NCBI RefSeq assembly: GCF_040712315.1
Contig: NC_134019.1
Span: forward strand, 38,903,873 to 38,967,872
DNA from: Castanea sativa
Taxonomy: Eukaryota > Streptophyta > Magnoliopsida > Fagales > Fagaceae
Direction of reading: 5' to 3'
DNA: 64,000 nucleotides
How positions within the stretch are numbered: the first letter of the stretch is position 1; every line of letters begins with the position of its first letter. Below the pieces are notes generated by a model, which saw nothing but the letters and a program-made list of their open reading frames with translations, did no database searches and was not told the origin of the DNA. The translations under genes were made by a program, and so were the position numbers. This document shows positions 13,163-25,825 of the stretch, piece after piece.

Positions 13163-14157
13163 TTCAGAGCACGGAATTTGAGGAAGAGATAGTAAGTCCA
13201 GAGACGAAGTTTCAGAGGTTCAGAGTTTTTGGATCAGAGGCCGAAAACGACGACGTTTATGGGGGACACACGCACAGAGAGGCTCTTGGCCTTGTGCGTG
13301 CAATGCCGAGAGAATTGGAGTTGGAGTTGCTGTGTTTGGTAACGGTTTCGTGGAAAGGACAGAGAAAACAGAGAGAGAGAGAGAGAAAGAGGTAAAGTTA
13401 CTCGCTACACCTACACTGAGTAAAGCTTTGCAGTGGTTGTAAATGAAAAGAATGACACACTCACAGAGAGAGAAGAGAGAGAAAAAGACAGGACGTTAGG
13501 TTTGGGGACCATTTCTCTGAGCAAAGTTCTAAGCTTGCTTGGCCGTTGAAATATTTATGTGAAATTCCGTTACTTCGTCTTCAAGCATATAGTGGGTAGC
13601 CACTAAAATTAAGTTTAAAAAAAAAAAAAAATGGGGTTTTTATTTATTATTTATAATAAGATTAGGAAAAATTTAGAATGATTAAGGTAGGTTTAATCTC
13701 ATTTTACAACTAACCCATGATTTTCAATTTTGTTGGGGGTGCTTGGATTGTATGATACTCATGATTGACTAGCTTGCTTTTGTTTGTTTCTATTTTTTTC
13801 CTTTTGTCTTTTATTTTGGGTTGTTGTTGGATTAAATTAATTTGAGTTTTTTTTTTTTTGGGTGGTGGTTAATTTTTGTTTTTTGAGGTTGGTTGGTTAA
13901 AACCCATGATCAGATTCTTGTTGCAGATAATTAAGTGCTTAATAATTTCTTCTAACAAGTGCAACAACCTTGCTTTTAACGTTTAAACTGTCTTGCATTT
14001 TAGGAAAGCAAGAGCTATTGTGTGTACTTGACTTGACCACACACTATCCTGTTCTTTGAGAGTTTTTGAAACTGTAGGTTTATATTGATTGCATAATTTG
14101 CATTGGTTGTTCGGGTTTTTGAAGAGCAGTCGGTAAGCATTGTAAGAGCGAGGGAAA
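12600..14157 (+). other. Likely 5' leader of the kinesin gene with two introns
   Basis: CT/GA-rich leader-type sequence runs from about 12600. Good splice pairs bound two possible leader introns: donor gtaaat at 12984 with a T-rich acceptor ending at 13167, and donor gtaaag at 13392 with acceptor ttgcag ending at 13926. The main ATG follows at 14158. The intervening exon (13168-13391) is open but shows no conserved protein, so I read it as untranslated. Transcript data would settle the start site. Confidence 0.45.
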
Positions 14158-16641
14158 ATGGGAGCAATAGGTGGGGAAGAGCTAATGAAGTGGGAGAAGA
14201 TGCAAGGATTGAGTGGTCGTGAGGAGAAGATTCTTGTTTTGGTGAGGTTGAGGCCTTTGAGTGAGAAGGAGGTTGCGTCAAGTGAAGCGGCGGATTGGGA
14301 ATGCATCAATGACACCACAATCTTATACCGGAACACGTTGCGTGAGGGATCCACATTTCCAAGTGCCTATTCATTTGGTAAAGACAACTTAATCTACATC
14401 TTTACTTTTTGTTCAATGCAAATACATCCAACGTTTACTTCTTCAATTATGATTTTATATGTAACCTGTATTGATGAGGATTAGGCTCTCTTGTTTTGGA
14501 ACTGATTCTGCAAACCTGTAATATGCACCCAAACAACTCACTTTTACTTGTGGTTAATGCATAGTTCTTCTTTGGTTTTTGGTGGATCCTTTTCTCATTG
14601 TGATTTGCCTAGGGAGCTTTTTGCTTCTATTCCTTATGTCTTATAATGCTTGGCTAATTTAAGTCAGAACTACTTTCATAATTTTCTCTACATGCATACA
14701 TGTTCACCTGACCATAACTTCTATAATAGGCTCAAGCTTCAAAACTAGTCTTAGATCTTTTCAATGCATCGAACTTCAAAAGAGGTGCTTCTCTCTTTGA
14801 GTTAGGTTTTGGAGCTTTTTTCGTTAAAAGATGTTTTTATTAGAGTTCATACGTTCATAGGACTGTTGTATTTTATCTCATTTGTTTTGTCACATTTTGG
14901 TATTAGACAGAGTATTTCGCGGTGACTGCGCTACAAGGCAGGTGTATGAGGAAGGAGCCAAAGAAATTGCTCTTTCAGTTGTCAATGGTATTAACTGTAA
15001 GTATAACTTGCTATGCTGGCTATCTGTTTCCCATAAGCCACTTATTACTAAACAACAAGTGAATTGTTTGTACCATTTTGTATTTTCAGCAAGCATTTTT
15101 GCTTATGGGCAAACAAGCAGTGGAAAGACATATACCATGGTTGGAATAACAGAGTATACTGTAGCAGACATATTTGACTATATACATAGGGTACTAAAAA
15201 TTACAGTAGTGCTTGTTCCATTGGCATTTTTATACTTCACAAATATCCTTGTTTATAGACCTTGGTAACATAAAAATTGGTGTTGTTATTTCAGCATGAA
15301 GAAAGAGCGTTTGCTGTGAAGTTCTCTGCAATTGAGATTTACAATGAAGCTGTCAGAGACCTTCTTAGCACAGATCATACACCTCTTAGGCTGCTAGATG
15401 ATCCTGAGGTGAATGCCAGTTTTCTTGTAAATTTATCCAATGCATATATGAATTGACCTAGTGATATATCGTTGTCATCAGAAAGGGACTGTTGTGGAGA
15501 AAGTCACAGAAGAAGTTTTGAGGGACTGGAACCATCTAAAGGAGCTCCTGTCCATTTGTGAAGGTAGAGAATGTTACAAATTTCTGCTCTTTGATGACTT
15601 TGTTCCCTTGTATAATTTAGTATAATATTGCAGCTCAAAGACAGATTGGGGAAACCTTGCTGAATGAGAGAAGTTCCAGATCTCATCAAATTATCAGATT
15701 GGTTTGCCCCTCGTCCTTTCCCGTCTCTCATTAGAGTGTTAAACTTTTATATATATTGTTCTAGAATGTTAATTTTAAACTTCTTTGGGAATTGACTCTT
15801 GCAGACAATTGAAAGTTCTGCTCGCGAGTTCTTAGGCAAAGGCAATTCAACCACCCTTGCAGCAAGTGTGGTAGGGACTGATTATTTTCTTCCAATCCGT
15901 GGTTAAATGGATAAAACATTGCCTTTCTTGAAATTTAAATTCAAAAATAATAAAATTGATAACAAATATAAGTCCTTGTTTGTTTGCAGAATTTTATAGA
16001 CTTGGCGGGTAGTGAGCGTGCATCTCAAGCATTATCAGCTGGGGCAAGATTAAAGGAAGGTTGCCACATAAATCGTAGTTTACTTACTCTGGGAACCGTT
16101 ATTCGCAAGCTAAGGTTGTCTTATTCTTCCTTTCTGGACAATAATCTCCTGCAAAGTCATTCATCAGCCTGGGAATTTTTTAACCTATCATTACTTAAGG
16201 TTGTGGGTATAGTTATTTGGTAGTTAATGATTGTGTTTACTGTGCTGCATGTATAATTTCACTTTTCTGAAACAATAGCTATACTTTGGCTTGATTACAC
16301 TTCTTAGTTCACTAACTATCACAGATATTGAAACTTGGCTGCTTCTAGCATGTTGTTTAGGATGTCACTTGCAGTAAGACATACATTGAAATTTCTGGAA
16401 GATAAATTTTTGTAACACTATTGCCATCTCATAGTCTGTTTGTCGCTCGTTCAGATACTTAATTGTGCATTGTGATGGAGATCAATTATAATTACTATTA
16501 GTAGGGAGAGTAGTTTCTATGTGTTCTGGATAATTAAGCAAATTTTTACTCTATAGGGAACTACTTGTAACCTTGTTTGCTTATCATTGTCTTATGTCAC
16601 ACATAGTTACACAAACATTGTTCACCTATCATTGTTTCACC

Positions 16642-16686
<45 letters not shown>

Positions 16687-19600
16687 ACATTTGAGCTAAG
16701 TTGCTTGGTTTTCCTCCCTTAATTTAGTCATATGGTGATTGACATGCATAGAGATAATTACGTTAATGTGGAATATGACTGGGTGCAGTAAGGGAAGACA
16801 TGGACACATCAATTACAGAGATTCTAAGCTTACGCGCATACTTCAGCCTTGCTTGGGTGGCAATGCTAGAACTGCCATCATTTGCACTTTGAGTCCTGCA
16901 CGAAGCCATGTTGAGCAAACAAGAAACACTCTTTTGTTTGCTTGTTGTGCAAAAGAAGTAACAACAAAAGCCCAGGTCAATGTCGTCATGTCCGATAAAG
17001 CCTTGGTTAAGCATTTACAAAAAGAGCTGGCTAGATTGGAGAGTGAGTTGAGAAGTCCTGCGCCTCCTACCTCTACTTCTGATTATTCAGCACTACTGAG
17101 AAAGAAAGATCTTCAGATTGAAAAGGTTATGCCTTGCTCTGTCTCTGTCTCTCTCTTATAATTTTCCCTACAATTGCTGTTTAATTCCATGTCCTAATAA
17201 ATTTAAACATATTACTATGTTAGAAGCAAAAGAATTATTTCCATATTACTACATATAATCTGGAATATTTCTCTTATGTGGTTAAAGCTAAAAAGCAGGA
17301 TTTGTGACTTAAGAGGCTTGAAAGTGTAGGAAACAAGAATTAAATGAAGAATTTAGGGTGATATGAGTAAGAAATTTCATGCTAAAGTTGCTCCTCTTGT
17401 TCTTTAATAAATGTTTATATTAAAAAAAGGGTGAAAAATTTCATAAGAGATAGAGAAGCAACATACGAAATGCTGTCTGTAGGTTTAAGAGGCCCCTGCT
17501 TCATGAGACATTGCATGGATATTCTTTTCAAAGGGAAAAAATTTGTATCCTTTATTTTTTTTTCACTGAATAAGTTTACCTGTAAATGCAATTTTTCATG
17601 GAAACAAGTCTCAACATACCTGTTACATGTACAAAAGCTTAACCACAGAACTTTGTTCCTCCCATAAGACTATGAGCTATGTTACTAGGGTTCTGGCACT
17701 CATCTAAGTTGCAGGTGTCTCTCCAGGTTTTGCAGAAAGATACATATGTATTCATACAACTTCAAGCATTCAAACCAGGATAATTCCTTATTGACTAATG
17801 GATTACATGGCTTTCTATCATGCAGATGGAGAAGGAGATTAGAGAGCTAACTAAGCAAAGAGATCTTGCTGAATCTCGGATTGAGGATTTGCTACGCATG
17901 GTTGGAAATGAAAAAAATTCAAGACAAGTAAACAATTGCCTAATTATTTTAGATTTCCATTGCATGTTCAGCATGATGTTCCAACTGCTAAATCTTGGTT
18001 TCTTCTCATTCAGGCCAGTATCAGTGATCATCCTACATCGCAAGCGGGAGATATGTGGGATGATGATTGTTCAGTATCAGAATCAGAGTCCCCAAGTGTG
18101 GCTGATCCTAATTATTCAAATGGCGGTGTCAGAAAGTTCAACAATCCTCATTATTTTGATGGAGATAGTGTGAGCAATTCTGAGGACCCCTACTGCCAAC
18201 TTGGGGATAACACTGAAGACAATTCTCTCTCTGATGCTACCTCTTCACTGTCAATTAGAAAGAAGTTTGTTAGGTCTAATTTAAGTCAAAATCAAGGGGT
18301 GACTTCAGAAGATCCTGATGACTACTGCAAGGAAGTTCAATGCATTGAGATGGGAGAGTCAAGAAATAGCAAAAATCCTGAATTCCGAGCCGTAAGACCT
18401 GGCGAAAACGAACAAACACTGGCTTTGAGATCATCCTGGGATGGGGATGTAACTGGACAGGGAATGATGTTGACTCCTGTGAATAGGAATGGAGAAGTAA
18501 GTAAAATCCAAAATGGTCTTCCATATGGTGCTCTGGAGCAGAAATTCACAATGTACAAATCAGTATTGATTCTCTTAACAGTTCTAACCCTAGTGGAACA
18601 TCTCTGCAGGTCATGGAAGCTGGTATGATGAGTTCTGGAAGCCTCAAGTTAACTAGGAGCCGGAGTTGTGGGGCAAATTTAATGGCTGGTTCGTCTTCTC
18701 CTGAGAAGACAAAACAAATTGAGCGCACCCCACCTAATGGGTTTGAGAAAGATTTCCCTGGAAGACCAGAAGGTCTTCAAAGGAAGTTCCCTTTATTAAC
18801 TTATGGTTCCAACGCAACGAGCTTGTCAAGAAATAATTCACAGTCCTCTATTGGGAGTGCTTCCATGGATGAGCTAAGATCACAGAGCATCAGAACTTCT
18901 GCAGATGGGGAAATTACTAGCATCCAAACTTTTGTTACAGGACTAAAGAAAATGGCCAAACTTGATTACGAGAAGCAGCTTGTTGATGGGCAGGTAAGAA
19001 CATGCCTATTTGCTTATGTTCTGGCTTAATATTACTTTTCTCAGAAACCGGTCTTCATTTATGAGGTGTCATCTTATTTTTGGATTATGTCATTTGGTCT
19101 TCTTTTGACACATCACTTCGAGTTTATCACACTTATATCATAAAGGAGTGGGGTGAAATGTAGAAAATCGCTTTGATGAATGATTATACATGACAAGAAG
19201 TACATGTAGAGTATAGCATCATAGCATGCTTGGCATATGAATTATGCATTACTATACTCATTAAGTAGTATGTCAATTATCAAAAAAAAGGAAGAGAAAA
19301 AAGTAGCATGTCATCACAACTTATATAATGCCTGTACAGTCTTGACAAATATTATTAGAACAGTAAAATGCATATTTTATTAACTTTGGGCAATGTGGCA
19401 TGTCTCATGAATTTTGCTTCCCCCATTTTGGTACGTGGCTGCTAGGTCCAGGAAACAGGACCAAAAGTTGATGAGTTTGGAAAGGATGTGAAAGATGTAG
19501 GAGTTGATCCAAAGCTCCCGGCACTGGAAACTCCCCAAGATTGGCCTGTGGAATTTGAGAAGCAGCAGAGAATGATACTTGAGCTTTGGAAAACTTGCAA

Positions 19601-19766
19601 TGTATCATTAGTCCACAGAACCTACTTCTTCCTGCTCTTCAAAGGTGATCCAACGGATTCCATTTACTTGGGAGTGGAACTAAGGAGACTATCTTTCCTC
19701 AAGGAAACATTTTCTCATGGAAATCATATTGTGGAAGGTGGTCAGACTCTTACAATGGCTTCAAGG

Positions 19767-19825
<59 letters not shown>

Positions 19826-20201
19826 TGTTCCGGGAATATTTTATGTGGATGAAACTAACATGCTTGTTTGGAGGGACAGCATGAAGGCTCTTCGTCGTGA
19901 GAGAGCAATGCTGAGCAAACTGATGCAGAAAAGGTTTTCTGAAGAAGAGAGAAAGAGGCTTTTCCACAGGTGGGGTATTGCATTGGACTCAAAGCGCAGG
20001 AGGCTACAGCTGGCCAACCAACTGTGGAGTAACACAAACGATATGAATCACATCATAGAGAGTGCTGCCATTGTTGCGAAGTTGATCAGGTTTGTAGAGC
20101 AGGGGCGGGCCCTCAAGGAGATGTTTGGACTTAGCTTTACACCTTCAAATGCAAGGCGGAGATCCTTTAGCTGGAAAAACAGTAAGGCATCCCTTTTGTA
20201 A
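14158..20201 (+). CDS. Kinesin-like protein, KIN-7 family (NACK-like), 14 exons
   Basis: This is an N-terminal-motor, plus-end-directed microtubule ATPase of the plant KIN-7 group. Exons: 14158-14377, 14907-14996, 15090-15190, 15295-15408, 15482-15563, 15634-15701, 15805-15870, 15990-16114, 16789-17125, 17826-17927, 18014-18496, 18610-18993, 19446-19765, 19874-20201. All borders are GT/AG and phases agree, giving about 939 residues. The P-loop GQTSSGKT is at about 110-117, switch I NERSSRSH at 213-220 and switch II DLAGSE at 251-256. A short coiled coil follows the motor, then a Ser-rich region. The last 180 or so residues ([20 protein letters not shown]) match the C-terminal DUF3490/NACK_C domain. 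The N-terminus ([17 protein letters not shown]) resembles the general KIN-7 members rather than NACK1/2. One frame anomaly at 18497-18609 is described in the findings. Confidence 0.93.
16640..16689. repeat. Compound (CT)n(CA)n microsatellite in a kinesin intron
   Basis: About ten CT units run directly into about 13 CA units inside the long intron between exons 8 and 9. Two more tracts of the same compound structure lie at 19770-19824 and 20484-20537. Confidence 0.9.
19770..19824. repeat. Compound (CT)n(CA)n microsatellite in the last kinesin intron
   Basis: It lies inside the 108-bp intron 19766-19873. Because neither CT nor CA repeats make stop codons in this frame, the retained intron stays open and falsely looks coding, with a run of alternating Ser/Leu then His/Thr. 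Confidence 0.9.
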
Positions 20202-20483
20202 AGCTTGTTTCATGCCCATAGATATACAACTGTAGAGTTGATTTATTGGAATAGATTGGCCTGATAGTAGCATTCTTTTAATGATTGAGATTGAGACAGA
20301 TTGTCTATGATTGTAATATAAGTCTAAAAATCTCACTTTTCCTGCTTAGGTTAGAAAGCTACATTGGGTTTTGAAAATCTGGTTTTCTGGGTTTGTTGTA
20401 TCTTTCATGAACATATTTTGTGCTTATAATCTATTCGTGTCAATTTCTACTATCTGCAAAGTTGAACTCTAGTAACCTATGAT

Positions 20484-20537
20484 CACTCTCTCTCTCTCTC
20501 TCTCTCACTCTCTCTCTCACACACACACACACACACA
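20484..20537. repeat. Compound (CT)n(CA)n microsatellite 3' of the kinesin gene
   Basis: CT units, an interrupted CTCACT block and then CA units, about 280 bases past the stop codon. It is the same structure as the two intronic tracts. Confidence 0.85.
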
Positions 20538-20931
20538 ACCAATTACTTAAAAGATGGTTTGATACCAAATTATATGGCACTCTGTCCGGCCCATTGAATA
20601 GGTAAATGATATTTATCAAAAAAAAGAAAAGAAAAAAAGAAAATGTAAATGATACTATAGTTTTGTGGTTTAAATGCTGCCCATCTAATAGAATCTTTGA
20701 ATGAGAGGTTTTTGCTTCTGGACAACAGTAACACAATCAAAATTGACTACACAAATAAAATCTTCACACATCAGAATCTAAAAGAAATGAGGCCCCTATC
20801 TAATTGGTCCAATCCAAAGACCTAGTTACACAAGAAATAGTCTTGATTTCATAATCTCATCTTCTGACATCAATTAACTTCTCCAAATATCGACCAACAA
20901 ATAAAATAAAATAAAATAGACATTGTTTAAT

Positions 20932-21103
20932 GAGTAATGCTGCAGTCACAAACTATTTTACAAATTGTTGATGTGACCAATTTTTTATTGGTTTTTATCT
21001 AAACTCATTATTAATATCATTTTTTCATATATCAATAATCACCCACCACATCAGCAGTTTGTAAAAAATTTTATAAAAAAATTTATATGTCTAGCATTAC
21101 ATC
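20932..21103. mobile_element. MULE-type MITE with 9-bp target duplication
   Basis: A 172-bp unit is bounded by TTGTTTAAT on both sides (20923-20931 and 21104-21112). Its ends are imperfect inverted repeats: gagtaatgctgcag at the left and gatgtaatgctag read inward from the right. Both arms continue with ACAAAnTG(T/C)TGATGTG(A/G). A 9-bp duplication is the Mutator-superfamily signature. It is non-coding. Confidence 0.65.
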
Positions 21104-21875
21104 TTGTTTAATTTTCACAGATTTGTTAGTAGATTTGGTTGCTTGGAATTGGTTGGAGCACACCAAATCCACAGAAGCTATGAATTCTATTTCTATTCTC
21201 TAGGTGTCTACTGTTTACTAGCTTTGGATCTTAGCCCATCCAATTGGACTAAACAATGAGGAATAAAAATAAAATGAACAACGGATGTACAGAAACAGTG
21301 ACATCGTGGGATTATTGCCTTTGACAAAATGTTACACTTCAACAGTCCTACTGAGCTAAAATGCGGAAATCATCTTGCTGGTCTCATGAAGCCGTTCCGT
21401 GAGATATCTTCTCTAACCATTGAGATTTACAATCTTAATTTTGTGAACTAATAATGAGCAGTTGTCCAAAGTCAATTTGTTGGTTTTGAATTGCTACTTG
21501 CAATTGGAAATTACTTGAACCAATGAAACAAATTTGGATAATGAAGCTACAAAAACTATAAATACACTAAAAATCATCAGACCCACAAAATCAAAGGAAA
21601 CCAAAACCCAGTTGGTAAAATTACTTCAACTTAAGGCTGGCTAGTTGTTTACTAAAGTTACTTGGACATAATCAAGAGAATCAATGTTGAAGACCTTTTG
21701 TATTGAATAAAATAAGAGCGGGGAAATATCAACTCTTAATCAACCATTGCTCAAAATTTCATTCAGAATCTCAAACAACAACCAAATGTTATGTTTGCTT
21801 AACAAACATTCTCAACAGAGCCTTTATGATGGATCCTTAAATCACATCAAATGCCAACTGTGCATCAACTTTCTT

Positions 21876-22359
21876 TTATTTGTTTGCTTCTGCTCTTTCG
21901 GGCTTCTTCTGTTCTGGTTTAAGAAACGGATTCTGCAAAATATATGGAAGAAATGTAATACTGATCAGAATCCCCCTCTAATCAAATTCAGCAAAATTAA
22001 ATCACCAACTAGCATAAACAACGTGGCAACAAATAAAATGAGCGGCTAAGGCCAACTTTATAGTTTAACAGTTCCAATTAAGACGCTATGGCAATAAACT
22101 TTCAAGATTTGTTAAAACATTTGTAAGAGGTCATAAGTTATGACTCATAACAAAGTATTCCTGATACAAGGAAACAAAAAATATTTTATCATTTGAAGGC
22201 AACAATTTCGTCCTAAATTTCATCTTTCAGAATTCTGTTACAGTAGTTTAGGGAGTTTATTTTTTGACACATTTCCGTTCTAATTCAAAAATCAGAATAT
22301 GTAAACCAGTGAGTTGGATAGAAGCTCACACTTTCCATCAGTTAAAAAGGTAGGAAAAC

Positions 22360-22405
<46 letters not shown>

Positions 22406-23947
22406 GACAGACAGACTGACTAACTAGCTGATAGAGAGACGTAAAATCTTGGCCTTCTCATTATTAATATTTCAAGAAACCACCCTAAAGTTCAGCTTGA
22501 TATAACTACTTTGTTCTTCTTCTTAAGGAAACTACAAAATCATTCACATTTTTAATTTCTTCCAACTTTCTAAAACTTCCCGCGTTCTAACAACGAAACA
22601 GAGCATATGAGACTCCACTTACTTTCCTGGAAGCCAGAATTTTTAAGTGAAATGTGACCATCAAGTCAGACAAGATAGATAATCAATTCATCATTCTAAT
22701 TGCGAAGTTTGTGAGATATAAAATAGAGAAGATACAATCCCAGAACAGAAAATGGATAAGGCTAGGAAATATCATTTTTATTGACAAAAGTACCATCCTA
22801 AACATATCAAACAAAGTCACTTTCTATTGTTGTTTCCAAAGTGTGGTACTGCTATCAAGAAAGTACCCTGTACCCATAACGGCGTAACCCGTCATTCCTT
22901 TTCCATGAGAGATGAGAGGGATTTATCAAATGTAAAATCCAATAGTCTAAAACACGAGAAATCCTTAAATTTCACAAAAAAGAAATCTGACAAATTTTTC
23001 ATCCTATGTTTGTGTATGTAACCAAAGTCATAAAGCATGAGCTGGTCAAACAACAATAGGTAATCTCATTATCTCCAAAATCAAACAGTTGGGATAAATG
23101 ACTTGGTATATTTTATAACCCAACTAAATAACATTATCCATTGACAAAGTAGCAAGTGAATATGAATACATAAGAGCATTCTAGATCCTACCAACCACTA
23201 AAGCTCCATCATCAATAATTTAGACGTAATCATCTTTTGGGGAAATACATACAAAAACTAATCCACCATTGACCTAATAATTTTAAATTAACACTAAAAT
23301 CAAATAAGAGATTTGCAGGTGTCATGGTAAGGTGCAATTAGCATTGGGTCACTGATTTAGTGAGCAAATGCTCTAACCCACATATGGACCAGAAGAAATG
23401 AAGATTTTACATTATATCTGTGTGATCATATTACATTGGTAAAATAAAAATATTTATCATTTTACCTGTTGATTATGCCAAATAAGTACTCTGTAAAAGT
23501 GTGATATTTTTACATTTTAGGACCCAAACATCAAAATCAAATTCAATCAAATTCCAGAATTTGTTAAATAAACTGTACTTTTTTATAAGTAAAAAAAAAA
23601 CTAGTAAACAAAACTAAATTTCAAAAATATAATTTTCTAATCAACACTAATAATCCCAGTTTAACCCAGTAATAACAGATCCTCTGTCATGTAAACCAAC
23701 TTACAGTCTATAACCAACTCAAAAAAAAAAAAAAAACAAACACAAACACAAGCACAGAATTAATACAAACAAAAAAAATTCTGGTAGAGATTTTTATGTC
23801 AGGTATAATAATAATAATATATAAAACAAAAGTGATAGAGATTTATACATTCTCAACAAAGACATAGTTGGCAATGACCACAACACCGACAATGCCACCA
23901 AGAATTGCTGCTGGGCCAGTAAGTAGACTCCATTTCCTGTAGATCAT
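21876..23947 (-). CDS. Small single-pass membrane protein, 51 residues, two coding exons
   Basis: On the minus strand the start codon is at 23945-23947. The first coding exon is 23947-23849 (33 codons, MIYRKWSLLTGPAAILGG...) and ends at donor gtataa. The second is 21932-21876, after acceptor ttttgcag, adding NPFLKPEQKKPERAEANK and TAA. Residues about 8-28 form one hydrophobic, Gly/Val-rich membrane segment. The C-terminus is Lys/Glu-rich and probably exposed. Exon 1 read alone ends after one more codon, which hides the gene from ORF searches. A 5' untranslated exon is likely at about 25143-25205. I do not recognise a named family. The clean splice joining two protein-like halves is the main support, and the intron is unusually long (1.9 kb). 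Confidence 0.6.
22360..22402. repeat. (GA)n microsatellite
   Basis: About 20 AG units, followed by a short (ACAG) run, inside the intron of the minus-strand small-protein gene. Confidence 0.9.
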
Positions 23948-25142
23948 CTTCTTCTACTGCTTCTTTGAGTCTGTTTGGGACAAGTATTTGAAAAAATGCA
24001 TTTTGAAAAATTAGTGATTTGGATAAAACACTATATGAAGTGGATATTTATAAAAATTTAGTGAAGTATTTAGTAAATCGGTGAAATATCGGTGATGATA
24101 AACATCATAACAATAATAATTGTATGAAATAATAACATTAAATATTTAACACAATTTTTATGACAACCACATAAAACAATGACAAACCAGTCTGAACTTG
24201 CAGTCTTATCTAATCACCAATCATTTTGTTCACCATCAAGCATAAATACATAATAAACTTTTGAGTTTTGATCCATGAACACATCACTCACAGCATTCAT
24301 CTATTACACACTTAGTACAGATGGAACCTCTGCATCACCACTCACCACACGACAATGATACTGCTTCAAACAATACTATATCAGTTACAAAAACTGTTCA
24401 CTGTACAAAAGCTATTGTCTAGCCTATCCAACAGTCCAACTTCGGACCTCGGGTTGAACCTTGGCAATTGAGGTATTACCAAAACCAATTAATGCTTATC
24501 AAAAAATTTAACAAAGACAACCAAAAAATAATAATAATAATAATTAATTTTAGAAAATTTGGGGTAAACTAGTAAGGGTACCTACCAATCACCTGTCCCA
24601 GACCCCGCAAAATGGGATCTTTGTGCACTTGGTAGGACCCTTTTTACTTCAAAAATTAAGCATACAATGATATAGGATGAGATGAGACAGAAATTATCAA
24701 AACCCAACTCGAAAAACACCATATATGTTCAGACCCATATAATATTAGAACTTTACTTTCACTGAACATATCCTAAAAAATCAGTATGATATAAATAAAA
24801 TGAAGGGAAAAAATCCCAATTCATGATAGACATAGATGCATTTTAAGGTTTTGGATCTTCAATTCAAGGTCCTAATTTCTAGTTACAAACCCCAATATAA
24901 GTCAAATCCAATGCAAATGTGAAAATGCTTAATTTATAAAGCTGATAAATCTAGAAAAAGTCCTATCAATACAAAGCTAAAAATAACTAGATACAATTCA
25001 TACGTACTATTAAAAAAAAATACTAAAGATAATTACACAAACACAAACAGTCCCTTCAGCCCATTAACGCTAGAACAACATCATGGGTTGATCGCAAAAT
25101 TTTGAGAGAGATAAGGATTTAAGGAGAGAGTGAGATGCTTAC

Positions 25143-25205
25143 CTTAGCTGAGACCTGAGAAACTGAGACACGGCGAAAATGATGACGCAGATAAATATTA
25201 CATTA
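25143..25205 (-). other. Probable 5' untranslated exon of the 51-residue protein gene
   Basis: On the minus strand this reads as a leader ending in ctcagctaag followed by donor gtaagc at 25142. It pairs with an acceptor (aaacag) about 20 bases upstream of the ATG at 23947. The outer border is not determinable. It rests on one good donor and correct geometry only. Confidence 0.4.
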
Positions 25206-25667
25206 ATCGGTTGTGGGGGTCGGTTTTTAAGTTAGAGTGGGTGTTTTTGTCATTCTGTTCTCTCTCTCCTTTTTCTTTTTCTTTTTTAATTTTTTTTTAG
25301 TGATTGACATTATTTAGTTTTAGAAAAATTCTACTACTACAGTCAATTAACACACATATTTTTACAATTATATGATGTGGTGGATTGTGAGCGGTGGAAA
25401 AAAAGTGATAAGTTCATTTAAAAGTGATATACACCCAAATACAATTTACTACATAAGATAGTTGTGAAAACAAGTGTGAAATTGGTTAGGGTCTTAATAA
25501 ACTATAATTATTCTCATTTTAAAAAAAAAGAAGCTAATTATGTTGTATACTTTAAGTTATTCTTGTAGTATGTAGTTCATGCTCTACTTGAAATTATGCT
25601 TTAAAAACACAATTTCACTTAATTGTGAAATGTTTCAGCTGTGCGTCTTATACACACAGTGAATAAG

Positions 25668-25825
25668 TATTACAGCTCAACTGGTAAAGTCTCTGATGGT
25701 TGAATAAGAGATCTGAGGTTCAATTCCTGACTACATCAAAACCGATTGGTGTCTTGATTTGAGGATAAAGAGCTGTCATCAGAAACGGACGTCATAGGTT
25801 GAAACAATCTAAAAAAAAAAAAAAA
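25668..25825 (+). mobile_element. tRNA-derived SINE
   Basis: An A-box-like stretch (cagctcaactggtaaag, 25673-25689) and a B-box-like GGTTCAATTCC (25718-25728) sit at tRNA spacing. They are followed by a non-tRNA body and an A-rich tail (25811-25825). Related copies occur at 31256-31395 and, in reverse, at 56131-56229. The 5' border is approximate and no clean target duplication was found. Confidence 0.6.

Noticed and set aside
19766..19873. Continuous ORF through the last kinesin intron
   Set aside because: The open frame is due to CT/CA repeats. Splicing tcaag/gttctc to ggag/ggacagc joins conserved KIN-7 sequence.
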